The position numbers were made by a program, and so were the translations under genes. DNA of 59,481 bases from an uncultured Acetatifactor sp. (lineage in GTDB: Bacteria > Bacillota > Clostridia > Lachnospirales > Lachnospiraceae): the NCBI RefSeq assembly GCF_910585425.1, contig NZ_CAJUCP010000031.1:1-59481 (forward strand). Reading direction: 5' to 3'. How positions within the stretch are numbered: the first letter of the stretch is position 1; every line of letters begins with the position of its first letter. The notes under the pieces were generated by a model. That model was not told the origin of the DNA and made no database searches. It saw only the letters and a list, made by a program, of their open reading frames with translations. This document shows positions 58,911 through 59,481 of the stretch, one piece after another.

Positions 58911-59481
58911 CTATATGGTCAGATCCAACTTTGCGCCTTTGCCTTCTTCCTGCACTTTCACAGGCTGGCTTGATTCCGCTTTTGCCTGTTCCATCAATTT
59001 TTCCACGGATTCCGCCTTTGCCAGCTTCTTCTCCTTTAAGTTTTCCTCCTCTTTCTTCTTCGCACGTTTTTCCGCTATCTGCTTCTGTACCTTTTCCTTA
59101 TAGACCGTGCCGGGGTTCTCCATTGTGTCCCTGCTCCTGCCGACCATCCAGTAAGACACTTTCCCATTCTTGTCAATGAGGGCGCCTGCGCTGAGTATCT
59201 CGTCATTGTTCTCCCTTGCGAACTTCTCAATCCGCTCTGAATTGCCGGACATTTCTGCAAAAACCTTCTCATACTTTGCCGCTGCCGCCGGGTCTGACGC
59301 CATCTTCTCTACGATGCTGGATGAAACCGCTATGTTGTTATAGCCCCTGCTCCCAAGCATATAGGCATCTTCCTGTTTCCCATTCTTGAAGTCTGCCACC
59401 GTTATGTTCACATCCGGGTATTTCTCTTTCAGACTATTCAGGTAAGCCTGCGAATCCCCATTGAGGGAACTGCTCCCATTT
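58911..59481 (-). CDS. DUF6033-type protein, 5' end beyond the window
   Basis: At least 189 residues; the frame stays open to the right edge, so the start lies outside. The middle (VADFKNGKQEDAYMLGSRGYNN, MASDPAAAAKYEKVF, LIDKNGKVSYWMVG) fits the DUF6033 family frequent in Lachnospiraceae. The C-terminal 60 residues form a charged, Lys/Glu-rich likely coiled coil. Function unknown. Confidence 0.75.
   Translation of the reverse strand, partial: NGSSSLNGDSQAYLNSLKEKYPDVNITVADFKNGKQEDAYMLGSRGYNNIAVSSSIVEKMASDPAAAAKYEKVFAEMSGNSERIEKFARENNDEILSAGALIDKNGKVSYWMVGRSRDTMENPGTVYKEKVQKQIAEKRAKKKEEENLKEKKLAKAESVEKLMEQAKAESSQPVKVQEEGKGAKLDLTI

Overview
The window looks like a chromosome segment of a GC-rich member of the Lachnospiraceae (Clostridia). 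Pointers are strong AGGAGG-type ribosome binding sites, LplB/LplC-type sugar ABC transporters, a family GH95 fucosidase, a CotH spore-coat kinase, several XRE regulators with Lachnospiraceae-like tails and a DUF6033-type protein at the right edge. The genus cannot be named from sequence alone. No rRNA, tRNA, CRISPR array or complete insertion sequence was seen.

Left part (1-9.8 kb): a six-gene minus-strand operon for host-glycan use (two permeases, a sugar-binding lipoprotein, GH95 alpha-fucosidase, a lipoprotein with two thioredoxin-like domains, GH31 glycosidase), with an internal terminator between the binding protein and the enzymes. 10-14 kb: an unusual regulator in which an XRE helix-turn-helix is joined to what reads as the cytoplasmic domain of FlhA, a HAD hydrolase, and the KtrAB potassium uptake pair. 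14-24 kb: a ten-gene minus-strand operon for an Mrp/Mbh-like cation/proton antiporter with four large antiporter-like subunits and no redox subunits.

24-29 kb: single metabolic or surface genes (cytidylate-kinase-like protein, lactonase, C39-like peptidase, Fe-S aldo/keto reductase). 29-35 kb: an accessory stretch of poorly known genes (zeta-like kinase with a zinc ribbon, DUF4253-like protein, several unknowns), partly lower in GC. 35-43 kb: MBL-fold hydrolase, a degenerate 34-bp tandem repeat, XRE/TPR regulator, Uma2 protein, SDR, a Fur-family regulator next to a metal exporter with a clear operator, and a lipoprotein that fuses a propeller-like half to a solute-binding half behind a four-unit Pho-box-like array. 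43-44 kb: a split HipA-type kinase module (kinase first, HipS-like partner second, no HipB).

44-52 kb: a VTC polyphosphate polymerase / DUF4956 / CotH / GH13 operon with an 11-bp-period direct repeat at its promoter, preceded by an OmpR-type two-component pair that may control it. 52-56 kb: a hybrid sensor kinase with two receiver domains and a MATE exporter. 56-59.5 kb: mobile-element debris: an acetyltransferase gene split by a 98-bp MITE with TA target duplication, a remnant of an XRE gene, a probable type I toxin-antitoxin locus (31-aa holin-like toxin with antisense RNA), a PEBP protein and two DUF6033-region genes running off the window.
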